A stretch of DNA of 64,000 nt. Source: Lentinula raphanica. Its lineage: Eukaryota; Basidiomycota; Agaricomycetes; Agaricales; Omphalotaceae. The notes beneath the pieces are model-generated. The model was given only the letters and a program-made list of their open reading frames with translations, made no database searches and had not been told where the DNA came from. Position numbers and translations under genes: made by a program. Location: the NCBI GenBank assembly GCA_027919835.1, contig JANVFP010000052.1, positions 116,887 through 180,886 on the forward strand, written 5' to 3'. Below are positions 10,382-23,914 of the stretch, piece after piece (position 1 is the first letter of the stretch; the number at the start of each line of letters is the position of its first letter).

Positions 10382-13300
10382 ATGACTTCTCCAGGACCCT
10401 CATGGGCACACTTTTCTGGTACGTTTTCCTTTCATCATGGTTTCATACCTCGTTCAACTAACAATATGATTCTCTCAACACATCTATCACTCACCGGCAC
10501 TACTCAACAACTACTCAAACTCATTCACCCATCATTCAACACACAGAACCCCCATCGACAAACCCTTCCGAGAATGAGTCATCTCCCTCCACTTCTGCAT
10601 CATCTTCCAACGCGGACACAAATAACAAAAAACCCAAGACTATCAAGAAGAAGAAGAAGGATTTCAAAACTGACGACAATCCAAAGCCAGTCCCTACTCT
10701 TGCCAATCCTCGCCCGCCCCCGCCCATCACCGCAGGAATAAAACGCAAACGTCCTCGAGAGACATACCCTAACCTTGCTTCAAATGGGAATTCGACGCGA
10801 GATACAGGTTCAAAACCGGCAGAAGAAGACAAAGCAGGTTACTCTGCGGAAGAGGTCAAGAGGTTGAAGGAGCAGATGAGATTGTTGCAAAGACAATGGA
10901 AGAGACCGAAGTTGGCGGAGGAGGGCGATTCCTCTGCTTCTCAAGTTAATAAAGAGGAAGAGGAAGAGGAAGAGAAGGGATCAAGGATGAGGACAGCGAT
11001 GGGAAATGTTAGTATTCGTTCGGATTTCCGGCCCAACTTTCATAGTAACATTGACTTTCTGAACACTCTACAGGGTTTGCCTACTCCCAAGCCATCCTCA
11101 TCGTCAAAGTCTGCATCCTCATCCAAGCCCTCCTCCATATCCGCCACTGTCCCTCTCTTCCTTCCTTCCACTTCGAAATCTGCCTCTGCTTCTGCCTCGG
11201 TCTCTTCCTCTTCCTCACACAAGACTAAACGAGTGAAAAGGTCTCGAGAGGAACGGACGAAGAGGGATTGGGATAATGAGGAGGAGGAGGAGCAATCTAT
11301 CTCTTCTCATAGGGTTCATAAGGATCGTGAGCGTGAAGGCCGGAAACAGACACAACCAGAGAATAACTCGAAAGCTAGTACGAGCCGGACCAAAATCCAG
11401 GCTCTTCCTCCCAATTCCCATTCCACTCAGAGTAACAGTAACACCAAGCCACTCTCAAAACCTCGTCCTCCGCCGAATGTCACGAATGCGCCAAACAGCA
11501 CTCGTGCTCGACCTGTAGTCGCAGAGGCCGATATCGGAGGAAGATCAACAGAGGACGCGATCGTGGTTGATTCGTCTCCTTCTCCTTCTCCCCCTCCCCC
11601 TCGCCATCCTATCCCTCGGTTGCCCGCTCTTTCAAGGGCTCTTCCGAATACTTCTGCTCCTGCTCCTACACCTGCCTCTGCTTCGATACGACCGCTTCCT
11701 CCTCGTTCCCCTTCACCTTCTGGTTCCCCACCTCCAATTAGTACTGAGGTCAACCTTACCTCGAACCCCATATTCAAGCTGAACGACCCACACACCGACC
11801 CGCACTCATTCTCATTCTCATCCTCATCCTCACGCGCGCGTCCACTGTCACTGTTCAGTCCTGACATCAAACTAGAAAAAGACTTGGATTCCCCTCCTCC
11901 GATCGCTATCGGGGGTAAACTCCCTGGCGCCGGTCCTCCTGCTCTTAGGAGGGTTCGACGGTCGACAGGAGGCTTTCCTGTGAATGGGAATGAGAAGAGT
12001 GAGAAAGGGAAGGATAAAGAGATAGGATCTGGAAAGGAGGGAGGGACAAACGCTGTGATCGTTATCACGGACAGCGATGATGAGAAGGAGGTTCCAAAGG
12101 AGAAACAGAAGACAATTTCTACAGTAGTCTCTCAGCCTCGTCATCGAGCTCCTCTCTCTTCCTCCTCCTCGTCGAAGTCCAAACCCATCTCTAACTCCAA
12201 TTCTAGCTCTAAACCGACCTCTAGCTCTAGCTCCAAACCCATTTCTAGCTCTAGCTCTAAACCGATCTCAAAACCCACCTCTCAAAAATCGGTGTCCAAC
12301 AAAACTCCTAATCCTCCCACCTCGCACAATCGATCCAAGTACCAGATCTCTTCGACGTCAACGTCCAAACCCAGATTCAGTGAGCCCATCGTGATCAGCA
12401 GCTCGGACTCGGATGGCGAGGCCGATAAGAATGTAAATGGGAAGGAGAAAGGAGAAGAGAAAGGAGAAGAGACAGAGAAAGGAAAGGAAAACCCGAAAGA
12501 GAGTACGAAGGCGCAGAAACGAAAGACACCCGAACCCGAGAGTCAGCCAAGTTTATTTCTCCCCGAATCTTCCTCTTCTTCGTCGGAAACAGAGACCAAC
12601 ATCTCGCATCTTCCTCCTTTGTCTCTTCTGATCCCATCTCTAGCACGCCCAGGCTCACTGCCTTCCGAACCGTCCAATCGGGACGGACCGAAACGAGCGG
12701 GTGCCATTCCTCAAGCTGACGCGAACGGCCACAACAACAGCGGAAGCGACAGTGGCAGCAACGCGATAGCCGACGCCCATAATGCAAATGCCACTACGAA
12801 TGCGAGCAGCGTCAAGAGCTCTAACAACGACACTAAAGGCGACAACAGCTCCAGCACAAATCACGCGAACAAGAACAACGCAGACAAAGATAATATCCAC
12901 CGCCTTAAAGAGAAACAGCGGAAGGAACACCTGAACGGAGAGAAGAAAAAGAAGTCCAATGAAGGCAACCAAATGTGGTTACAGTCTTTGGCAGACGCGT
13001 TCGAGGCGTCTGCGCAGGCGAATTTCCGGTCGAAAGCTGAGAAGCGTGAGAGGCGTGAAAGAGATGATAGCCGTGAACGAGGCACACGGATACCTTGGAA
13101 GGAGAAGGGGAAGGAGAAAGAGACAGAAGGCATGGAGAAGGAGAAGAAGGAGAAGAAGATGATGCAGGTAAAGGCGGACGAGAAGAAGAAGAACGAAGGT
13201 GAGCAAGCAGTTTCTTTCTTTCTTTTCATCTGTTCTACTTCGCCTTCATCCCGCTCATCCCTTATCCGAACATAGATACACCAAGAACTCCCGTATCGTT

Positions 13301-16300
13301 ACCGCCATCACCAACGAAACAAAGATTAAAGCCTCCAACGACAAAACCATCGGCACCGAAAACAATCTTCAAAGTGTTTAATCCTGCCAAGGTGTTCAAC
13401 CAACAGTCGAAGCTCAATTCCAAAGCCCTCCGTAAACCCCCTCCTCTGCCTCATACCCGTACCCATCTCCGTGCCGGTACCGGTCCTCATCTAAATCGAA
13501 TTGGCAACTTCGGCACGAAACAGAACCACGCTCAACATCCAAATACGTCCATTAGCGAGGACAATATTGATGATGATGAGCTCCTCCTTCCAGACTATGA
13601 AGACGATGAGGACGGACCCAAAGGCGATGAACACCAGGGCAATGGCAAAGACAGGGATGGCGTTGAGAATGACGTCCCGGGAACGTTTCCACCTCTGGAT
13701 TATGTCGAGGACGACGATGTAGATATGGACAAGGACGGCGAACCATCTATGTCTACTTCTACCCTCACACTGCAGAATGGGACGTCTTCATCAACACTTA
13801 TCCCTTCCATCCCTGTAGTAGGATCGACGGAGAACTCAAAAGCCTCAGATCCTCCTCTTTCTACGTCCATCTCCCCACACCACAACTCACACGAGCCACA
13901 TAGTACTATCTCCAAGCCCACCCTCAATGGGACGTCCCATGTAGAAGACCATGTCCCTCAAGTAGAAGCGGCGCCTCAACCAGATATTTCACGGGATATA
14001 CCTGAACCTCAACGTCAATCCCAACCTGGAGTCGTCCTAGGACTCGCACCACGACCCCAATCTCAGCCGGTATCAGGAACCTCTCCATCGCGAGAATCGA
14101 TCCAAAGTAATGCAACCAATCTCAATTCCGTGCTCGCTGCCTCCGCGTTTGGACCCAGTACGGTGGATGGAGTAAACACGGTCAACGTGGTGGGTACGAT
14201 GAAGACGACGGATATAATTGGTGTATCGGTTGAGGACCAAGGAGGACAAGGCAAGCCGAAGGCAAATTCCAGATCTCCCACCGAGTCTGAAAAGTCCATC
14301 AAGTCTGCTGGGTCTTTGGAAACCGGGGATTCAGAGGTGGGTGGTTCACATCGTGTCTACCTTTATTCTACGTGTTTCTGACTCTAACATTGAAATATTC
14401 TTATCCTTTGTGCTGTTCTCCGATCTCGTGATTTCTCGTCGCTTTGATTTTTTTTCTTTTGCTCGCCTCGTTCGCCTCGTTATCTTATGAATTCCATCAT
14501 GTTCAATCTCATCTTTCATGCTTTTTCTCATCTCCGACACTGACACTTGCGATTCATTCTCTCTTTTTTCATCACAGTCATATGTCCAAAATATCCTTGA
14601 CGCTGGGAATGTGAGTCCTTATTTCTTTCCTTCTTCTATGATCTTCAATACGCTGATTATCTTTGTGGTATCCTTACTCCAGGACCCAGACAACTCCTCC
14701 GCATCGACACCCAACTCCTCTATTTCGCCGATCAACATTATTCCGAACTCAATCAAACCCTCCCTCCATACCGTTGATTCCACCCTGACCATTCCAACCA
14801 ATCCGATGAAATCTTTGAAGCAGGAAATCCAACCACCTGCCGATACACGATCTCGGGAAGTCCTCGAAGCTACCCGCGCCGACGCTCGAGCGAGGTCGAG
14901 GAGTGAGAGGAATGAGGTTGATGGTATTGGTGAGGGTCGAAAGCGAAAGCGACGTTCTTTGTCTTCCTCTCATTCGCCCTCTGTCTCTGTTGATTCTGGG
15001 TCTGCCTCTGACGCGAACGCATGTTCGGGCTTCGATTCGGACTCGGAAGCAGTCTCGGAAGCGGCCTCAGAGAAGGTGATGATTCGAAACCACTCTCGAG
15101 CAAGTCTCCCTAGAGCCACTCTTCCTCGAGCGAGCCTCCCCGGATCCAGTCTTCTTGGAATCAACAAACCAACTCTTCCTAGAATAAACATACCATCTGG
15201 TTCTAGTGGTACACGTGGGAGGAGCATGTCTCCTAGATCTGATTCCGAAAAGACGAACACCGGCCGAGCAAGTCTACCGAGACGAGTAAGTCCGTCTAGA
15301 CGAGCGACCCTCCCAGAAGCAAGCCTGCCGCAACGACCAAGCCTTCCTCGGAAAACAAAATCAACTTTTCCCCGTTCCTCTCGCTCCCCCAGTCAATCGT
15401 CCAGTGGATATTCCTCCTACGAACATTTTGTTTACGGTCTTGGTTACTCGTCTGAGAGTGATCATGATGTAAGGACAAGAAACACAGCCGAGCATACTCC
15501 TCCCCCTCCCTTTTCAGGGACCATTCCCTCCTCCTCCTCTTCTTCCTCTACACCCCCACTTCCAACCCCTCCCACGCTAGGTGGATTCCCCATAACCACC
15601 TGGTCTCATACCCGTTCTCTCCTCCGAAACACCCCTCCTCCACATCGGTTCTCAAGCGAGACGTTGTTTTCGAATGCAGAAGGAAAGGGAGCGGGAGGAC
15701 ACACGATGCATGACTACATCAACGCGTATGGGTCACACATGCGTGCGTATCCTCAGATGCGGGTCGTATATGAAGCTATGATGAGAGAGAACACGAGTTG
15801 GGACGAGCCGAATGCACCGAGAATTCGGATTTGTGGTGAGGATGATGAGGATTACCTTAGGGATGATGCAGCTAGAGACGAAGGAAACAAAGTCGAAGTA
15901 ACACCGCCTTGGGAATTCTACTACACCAATGAAATGCTCCTTGGCCAGGGTGTCCTTCCACCCTCCCGGTCCCAACTGACCGGTTGCGACTGTGAAGGTG
16001 GGAGATGTCATCTGAATAGAAACAAGTGTAGTTGTTGGAAGAAACAGGAGACATTCACGGCTGGGTATGGGGTGAGTGGTTTCATGTATGAGGCTTTACA
16101 AGAAGGTGGGAATGGGAATGGGGTGGTGCTCAAAGCAAATGGACTTCCGGTGTTTGAGTGTAATAGTCTTTGTGGATGCGGTGAGGAATGCAGGAATAGG
16201 GTGCATCTAGTTTCTTCTTCGACTCACCGTCTACCCTTTCTTACACGCGTTCGATTTCAGGTTGTCTCCCGCGGTCGCCAAGTGCCCATCACACTCAAGA

Positions 16301-17370
16301 AAACACATAAGAAAGGATGGGGTGTTTTTGCCTCAAGTGTCATTCCGAAAGGAACATTCATTGGGATATATTCTGGAGAGTTGTTGGGACATGAGGAAAG
16401 CGAAGAGAGGGCGATGTGAGTTGTTTCATAATTTTGTCCTTGTCACTGATTGATTGAGTCTAACTTGTACTCTTTCTCTCTCTTCACATTTGCCCGCTCA
16501 ACAGAAAATATGACGAATTCGGCCGAACATATTTGTTCGATATTGATTGGTGGTATATCGATGAGCAGCTCGATGCTCAAGAAGCTAGAGAGAAAGAAAG
16601 CTCACAGCGAAACGCTGATTCACACTCCCAACCGGGCAAGACACGTCGTAATTCTGTCAACTCCAACTCTGACTCCGATTCTGATTCTGACACTGACCAC
16701 CCCAAACGTCGTCCGTCAAAGTACACAATTGACGCCTATCATGCTGGAAATGTCTGTCTCTTTCCCACTCTTCCTTGCTTTCTCATACTGATCTATTGTT
16801 GTCTTCTCACTTTTTCCCAGTTCACAAGATTCCTTGTGCGTGATCTCTCCTCTTTCTACTCCGTGCTGCGACTGAAATCAACCTCCCTGCTTACCAGAAT
16901 CACTCCTGTGACCCCAATGCTGCCCTCACGCCTGTCTACATTGATGTAGATGAGATTGAGCGACCATTGCTTACCATATTCTCCAAACGGCGCATTCGAC
17001 CTGGAGAGGAGATCACATTTTCATATTCAGGTGATCCAGATATGGATGAGGATGAGAATGAACCCAAAGATGACAAGGAGGACCATGATGATGATTACAG
17101 GCATCATGTCGGGAAGAAGACAAAGAGAATGACTATTCTGAGCCAGTCTCCTCATAATCGGAAATCCCAAAAAGCACAGGATGAAAATATAAAAGGAGAT
17201 GCAAGAGTCCATGTCAGTTGTCAATGTGGGGCTGCAAATTGTAAAGGTGGGTTGTTTGCATCTCTTCTTTGTCTATCAAATCAACTTACTGGCATGCTCC
17301 TTTTACTAACTCATCTTCACTTGTCTTCTGTTTGTTTCCTGTCTTACTAGGTACAATATGGCGGTCATGA
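10382..17370 (+). CDS. SUV39/Clr4-type histone H3K9 methyltransferase with giant disordered N-terminus
   Basis: Traced exons: 10382-10418, 10547-11007, 11074-13198, 13276-14336, 14578-14610, 14683-16200, 16261-16415, 16505-16751, 16821-16835, 16898-17246 and 17351-17370. They sum to 6,021 nt, or 2,006 residues, with every phase consistent. The last 350 or so residues carry a pre-SET zinc cluster (CDCEGGRCH ... CSCW ... CNSLCGCGEECRNR, from about 1674), a SET core (KKGWGVFA, IGIYSGELLG, RTYLFDID, FTRFLNHSCDPN, RIRPGEEITFSYSG) and a post-SET Cys cluster (CQCGAANCKG) before TGA. This is the SUV39 arrangement, which methylates H3 lysine 9 in heterochromatin. The first 1,650 residues are low-complexity Ser/Lys/Pro/Asn/Glu. 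I see no chromodomain. An acidic Ser/Asp insert interrupts the SET domain (16620-16740), and another lies at 17040-17200. Confidence 0.88.
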
Positions 17371-18699
17371 TTTGTTCTACCTTTGACCTGAGTATATGCA
17401 TTTTGTCTGGGTACAAATTTGAAATTTCTATAAGATTATATAATAATATGAACTCAAAATGTGGCATGCTGCTTGCCACAGCTGTGCCTTTGCTGGAGGT
17501 CCAAGGATGAGATACAGATGGGCAGGATGGGTAACAGTTACAGAGTATAAGGTTGAGATAGTAAGTTGAAGTAACTGCTCAACTTAAAGATATACTATAG
17601 TACGGTTTCTCTTTGACCTTTTTGCTTGCACTTGACTTCAGCTTTTCTCTCCCTTCAGCTTCCTCTCCTGTAATATGTATACCAACTTGTTTTGTATTGC
17701 ACCATGTTCTCTGAAAGTAACATCTCATCAATACCTACAACAAAATTGGTACCAGTGTCTGTGTCCAAATATTTGAAATTGATTCTGACTTGTGGTATAT
17801 GCAGCATGCCAGTCCAAGTATGAAGTCTGAACAGCACTAGCATTGTTGCTATCTAAATACAAAATGAACAGTTCACAAGGGGGTGTCACCAGTCACCTAG
17901 GCCTGTGAACACCGTGACAACCAAAATCAAACAAAATTTTCTCAGTTGGAAGGGTGTTTGAAAGGCTATTTTCTTTGCCAGTACAATCAAATAATGCAAG
18001 TGATGTTATTTTTTGCTAGAGGTACTGAATATGAGCTATGTAACCCCCAGTGAACAACCTTTGTAGGGGTTGTCACAGGTCATACAAGATTATGAACACC
18101 CAAAATACTGAACAGGGGGTGTCACCTGTCACATGCCGTGAACAAGTGGTCGAAACGGTACAGTAAGGTCAAGGGTACCGGAAGGTAAATTTCTCAAGGC
18201 AAATTCAAGGTATTCACTCCACAATTGATGGCCTTTTTATCACCTGCTTCTGGGTACTAGTACTTGCTGTGTTCAGTATTGTTGACTCCATCCTCAGCAA
18301 TAGAAACACTCTATACTTACAATTACCATGTAGTATTGCTGTTTCAGCAATATGAAATTAGTTCTGAAGAAGCAAGAGCAAAGATGTGATTAATAGCTCA
18401 TGAACTAGGTATGTTACTCAAAACAGTAGCTCTTAGGCAGATCTGAAGGCCCCTTCAGTCAGGTAGCAGAGTTTCAAGATTTTCACCTTATAAAGAATAG
18501 CTGGATATAACAGTTATGAGTAAGTTATTCATATTCTGTTGGAGGAAATTGTTTGATTAAATTTTTGCATTAAAAACCTTCTGCTTAAATATACAAAGGA
18601 GTACTATATGAATCCTGAATTGATTGTCTTTATTTACATCTCATTTTGACTAGAAATATCTTTTTGGTGTCAACTTTTTGCAATGTCATATTTGCCATC
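17371..18699. other. AT-rich intergenic with short direct repeats
   Basis: AT-rich and without coding signal. Three related stretches at about 17870-17915, 18050-18105 and 18110-18150 combine G-rich TGTCAC motifs with GTGAACA-type ends. Their role is unknown. Confidence 0.4.
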
Positions 18700-21600
18700 T
18701 TAGACATTAACATCTGCACCTTGCTGAATCAGGAATCTCACAGTCTCTGACCTGTCATGATAGGCAGCTGCCTGCAATGCAGACCCATATTTTCCTCCTT
18801 TGAAATTGACATGTGCTCCTTGTTGAACTAGATATTTTACAATCTCAAGATCTCCCAAATAGGCAGCTGCTTGCAATGCAGTGCCATATTCCCCTGCTTG
18901 GGCATGAACATCTGCTCCTTGCTGGACCAGGAATTTCACCTTTTTCAAATTTCCATCATATGCAGCTGCCTGTAATGCAGTGCCATAAAGGCCTCCTCGG
19001 ATATTAACATTTGCACCTTGCTGAAACAGAAATGTCATAATTTCTAAACTTCCATTATATGCAGCTGCTTGTAATGGAGTACCATATTCACCTCCTTGGA
19101 CATTGACATCTGCACCTTTCTGAACCAGAAGTTCTACAATATCCAATCTTGCTCTACATGCAGCTGCCTGCAATGCAGTACCATATTCCCCTCCCTGAAC
19201 ATTGATATCTGCACCTTGCTGAATCAGAAAAGTTGCAATTTCAAAACTTAGCCCATATGCAGCTGCTTGTAATGCAGTGCCATAATAACCTCCTTGAATA
19301 TTGACATCTGCACCTTGCTGAACCAAGTATTCCACAGTTTCTAACCTTTCATAATAGGCAGCTGCTTGCAGTGCAGTGCCATATTCACCTCCTTGAGCAT
19401 TGATATCTGCACCTTGCTGAACTAGAAATATCACTACTTCCAATTCTTCTCGATGTGCTGCTGCCTGCAATGCAGTACCATTTTCACCACCTTGTATATT
19501 TATATCTGCACCTTGCTGGACTAGAAATTCTACAATTTCCAATTTTGCTCTCCATGCAGCTGCCTGCAATGCAGTCCCAAATTGCCCTCCTTGGATATTA
19601 ACATTTGCACCTTGCTGAATCAGAAATGTTATGATTTCTAAATTTCCATTATATGCAGCTGCCTGCAATGGAGTACCATATTCACCTCCTTGGACATTGA
19701 CATCTGCACCTTTCTGAACCAGAAGTTCTACAATATCCAATCTTGCTCTACATGCAGCTGCCTGCAATGCAGTACCAAATTGCCCTCCTTGGATATTGAT
19801 ATTTGCACCTTGCTGAATCAGGAAAGTTACAGTTTCAAAACTTCCCCTATATGCAGCTGCTTGCAATGCAGTAGCATAATAACCTCCTTGAATATTGACA
19901 TCTGCACCTTGCTGAACTAGGAGTGTCACAATCTCATGACTTTCTTGATGTGTAGCAGCCTGCAATGCAGTACCATATTTACCTCCTTGCATATTCAGAT
20001 TTACTGCATCATTTTCAATCAAGAATTTTACCATATTCAACTTCCTGCGTAAAGATGCTTGATACAGAAGGCTAGTCAAGACTTGCTGTATATTCTCTAG
20101 CCTTTTGAAGTTGGCCTTGATTTTTGTGGGATTCTGCTCCTCCTGTTTCTGCAAAAATGCATTAGCTACATCTATTACAAATACTTCTTTCTTATTTTTA
20201 ACATAATTTATATCTCTGTTCATCATGTACAAATGGAAAAGTTTTGCCATTGCCAATGTATTGTCGTCATCAATCATTTTCCTCAAACAAGCCTCTCCAA
20301 GATCAACATTCAATGGCCTTAATCTTGAATCTGTTATACAAGCTGCTTCGAACCACTTGTGAACAGTACTTTCCCAAATACTCAAATCAGTATTTGTGAT
20401 TTTTGAAAAGCCCTCCCATATAGTAATCTCAAGAGAATCAAGGTGATCTTGGAGCTCACTTATGTATATGCCAATGGTCTTTTCTTCCGTCCAAAAATGT
20501 TGAAAGACCCCATGAAGAGCCTGTGTTATCACCTGCTGGATTGATTGATTCAATGAAAATGTACAAAGCCAAGCTAGACTATTTGCCAAAAGTAAATGCT
20601 GAATCTTGTCAGATTTGAAATACTCAAGCTCGGTATCTTTCAAAGATTTTGGTTGAAAAGTAGGAAAATCCCATTCACAATTCAAATCCTGAATCTTGCT
20701 CATGGCTGAATTTATATACCACACAATTATCCTGATTACATGATTGATATATCCACTTGGAATAAAAAGCAATGGAATTCTGTATGGACATTCAAGCCAG
20801 ATAGGAGGCAAGATGATGCTTCCCAAATAGATGATGAATGCAATGCTTGTCACAACAATCACAATCCAAGAGAGTGTATTATGTATCTCAAATACATATA
20901 AGGAGAGGCCAATGAAAAATAATCCAAGAGACATATGAAGAACCAATGGTAACATTCCTATAATTTCAGGAACTTTCCACTTGATCAATCCTTTATATCT
21001 GAAATGATGAATCATGGTCTTCTGTTTTGCATTTCCTGAGGTGATAGTTTCATATGCTTGAAGCCATTGCTTTACTAGGACTGATAGAAGTGCAGTAACA
21101 AGAGAAAGAGCTAAACTTGCAAAAAACAGTCCATTAATCCAAATGTCATTGATTCCTGGGGATGCATCTTGGAGATCTACTGAGGATTTAGGAACTGAAT
21201 CAATTGTTGTAAGATTTCCAGCAGCTCTCAATAGGTTTACTTGTTCAATTAAGAGAACAGCAGTAATTTTCCCATAATCAGGTTGCAGAGAAGATATTGT
21301 GGCAGTGACAAAAGATGTCACAACTGCAGAGAAAAGTGCAGCCTACAAGAGTTAAATTGAATAAACATAAATTTGTTAATGAAAGAATCATACAAAGATT
21401 AGAAGTGCATCAATTGTGTCTCTGAAGCCTTTTATCATCTCAGCATCTTGGGCCTCAGCTTCATCTAGGTAGACTTTCCAAACTCGAGCATTGTCATCTA
21501 TTTCTTGACCTAAAGGATCAGGATCATATTTTTCCTCATAGTCATAGGACCGGCCTATACTTGAATTTGAATAGATGTTTTTTAAACTAACAGCTACTTA

Positions 21601-21941
21601 CCACTAGCAAAAAAAGGTCTATGAGGTAGAATGTTTAGATTTGGAGATCCATGTTGGGCCCAATGCTTTGCAGCAGGATAGAATGGTTCTTGAGGTTGGC
21701 CTTGATGAGCTGCAGGGAAAATTACCATCTTGATATTGAAAAAAGTTAACTGGAGTCTGGGAATTGACTTACAACTTGCAGGCAATGAAGAATGAGTAGG
21801 AACAGGTTCTAAATCAGATTTACCTTCATTCACACAGATAGAGGAATTTGTATTCCCTTGAGGAGGTTGATTTTGATCATTTGCATGAGCTGTCACTGCT
21901 GGTATAACATCTGGGAGGCTGCCCAGATATTTTGAGTCCAT
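18700..21941 (-). CDS. DUF6535 membrane domain plus 13 ankyrin repeats
   Basis: Exons 21941-21773, 21709-21602, 21554-21394 and 21342-18700 join in phase to 1,026 residues. After a variable N-terminus comes VWKVYLDEAEAQDAEMI, then FAALFSAVVTSFVTATISSL, then four hydrophobic helices up to about residue 310. This matches the DUF6535 domain seen in Agaricomycetes. A linker of about 280 residues follows, then 13 ankyrin repeats of 33 residues with the core GGEYGTALQAAAY. The protein stops exactly at the end of the last repeat. Repeats 3-4 and 9-10 are almost identical (CRARLDIVELLVQKGADVNV). DNA here is clearly more AT-rich than the neighbouring genes. Ankyrin arrays bind proteins. A membrane sensor or recognition role is plausible but not shown by the sequence. 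Confidence 0.85.
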
Positions 21942-23632
21942 TCTGTAATAAGGGTTTTCGGAGGCTTGGTATAGGCAAAGAGTGTTGCAGCAGGAGGGAA
22001 TGGAGTAAGAAATCATTCATATTTTCAAGCTGTTTATTAAGTTCATGCCTCATGGCTGGAATTCCTTTGATTGGCTGATAACTAGTTCACACCTTTGGTA
22101 TATGAGCCTCACCCCGGTCCCTGGCTGTGCCTGTTCCTCATCCTCATCTTCTGGAAGATTGCTCCACTCTTGGCGCTCCCCCTCTGTCACTTCCACTCAG
22201 AAGTCATGAGTCTAGGTATTCAATATGTTTTCATTTCGTGCCAACAGCTTTGGGTCATGAGTTACAGGTCATGTCCCACTTCTGTGTGAATTAAACATGA
22301 TGCCACCAAAGGGAATAGGTGCCAGTGGAGCTAATGCACAGAGAGAGAGCGAGAAAGGAATGAAGAGAAGGAGCTGCAGATGCCAGACACAAAAGACACC
22401 CAAACAATTCAACCAAGAACACATACATTTCCTTCTTCTGTCCTTTGTTCCTTTCATCGTTTTCTGAACATATCCCGCCACCACTCGCTCAGCTTTCCTT
22501 CACCACTCAATTTGAACCTTCCTGATCAGATCATCTAGCATAAACGCAAAGTGAGTCGTCGTTGTGGATTCCCACGAAATCCATCACGATCACAATGGTA
22601 GTCATCGCATCACATCCACCCGCTATAACCCACCCTCACATCACTCATCCCACTCCTCTGTCCGTTTGCCTCTACCTTATTCTTCCAGCACACAGATAGT
22701 TAGAACCATTGAATCTAGCTCCAGTCCTCCTCCACCACCCTCGAATCGGAATTATCGCTGGTTATCGTTTGACGAAGGGGGAGCTCAAGAGGTTGTCGAA
22801 AAGGTGTAGACAACAGTTGTGGTGGACCGGAACTTGTTTGAAGACAACGGCAGCGGAGAGGACACACAACATCGGTCCGAGTGTGATCTACAACGTGTCT
22901 TGCCTTGTCGGGTTCGGAACCGCGACGATAACGATGATGATGGTTGGAACTTGGGGCGACGATGATGATGACGACGGCCATCTATCACACGGATCATAGA
23001 CAAGATATGGCGGTGGAGTCGATCTGGTGAGTGTGATAGAGCCGTCCTCGTCTGAGATTCCCATTCATCTCTCCCAATCTCCCCCCTTTTATACCCCCGG
23101 CTATATTCTATCTGTCCGGGTATTGCATGGCAGACTTCAAATCGGAGTATCAACATTCTGGAGGATCTCCATCAAACACTCGATGTGCAACGTTTTGCAA
23201 AACCAACACGGTCCTAGGTCTGGTAGAGCCTGGAAGAAGAGGGAAGGTTTGCAATTGCACCATCGATGTTGTCAGGTTACAGTTCGTCACGAATGAACAT
23301 TACACTGATTTCTGCTCTGACGCTTTAGACATTCCGAACGAATCAAACAAAAGGTGGTTTGGAAAGCGGGTTTCACAACGAAGGAGAAGAGCGTTGTCGA
23401 GTATGCTGAAAATTACGCCAAAGGTTCTATGATGGGATCAGAGGAGGAGTTGGGCCCGGGAGGAGTTGGGGGATGGTTGGGAGAGGGAAGGGAATAGTTG
23501 GGAGATCGGGGAGAGGAAAAGGTGTAGGATGAGAAGGACGAGCGAGCGTGAGTCACAGTGCTGCCGTCTAGATCTATTCCTCCTCATAAGTAATCCCCAT
23601 TCTTCTCTCCCTCGCGATGTCACGAGGACGCT
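21942..23632. other. Intergenic, no supported gene
   Basis: Holds the promoter of the ankyrin gene at its left. Short open frames at 22560-22810 and 23127-23432 have no recognisable domain and no consistent splice structure. Confidence 0.35.
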
Positions 23633-23914
23633 CATCAGGAAAAATATTCCCATCTCTAGAGTCCCTAGAGATACCCCCCAATTCCTAGGCTGCTCAGAGA
23701 TTTTTGTGAGCTTTGAAAGATCAAAAAACATCCTAGAGATCCTGAAAGATCCTGAAAGCATCTGAAAGCACCAGAAAGCACCAGAAAGCACTAGAAAGCA
23801 CCCAGAGAACTTTTAGAAGCCTCAAAGAACTCAGATACTCTAGGCTCTCTGAGACTACCTAGGAATTGGGGGGTATCTCTGGGGACTCTAGAGATGAGAA
23901 TATTTTTCCTGATG
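23633..23914. mobile_element. MITE with long terminal inverted repeats (CATCAGGAAAAA family), copy 1
   Basis: About 65-70 bases at each end are inverted copies of one another, starting CATCAGGAAAAATATT and ending AATATTTTTCCTGATG. They include the shared block CCCCCCAATTCCTAGG. The centre is a run of short GAAAGCAC/GATCCTGAAA repeats. There is no coding capacity. No clear target-site duplication is visible for this copy. A related copy with the same ends lies at 46327-46587. Confidence 0.8.

Noticed and set aside
10864..13275. One very long open frame taken as a separate 803-residue protein
   Set aside because: It is an internal part of the methyltransferase gene. Phases join it upstream to the ATG at 10382 and downstream through the 13199-13275 intron.
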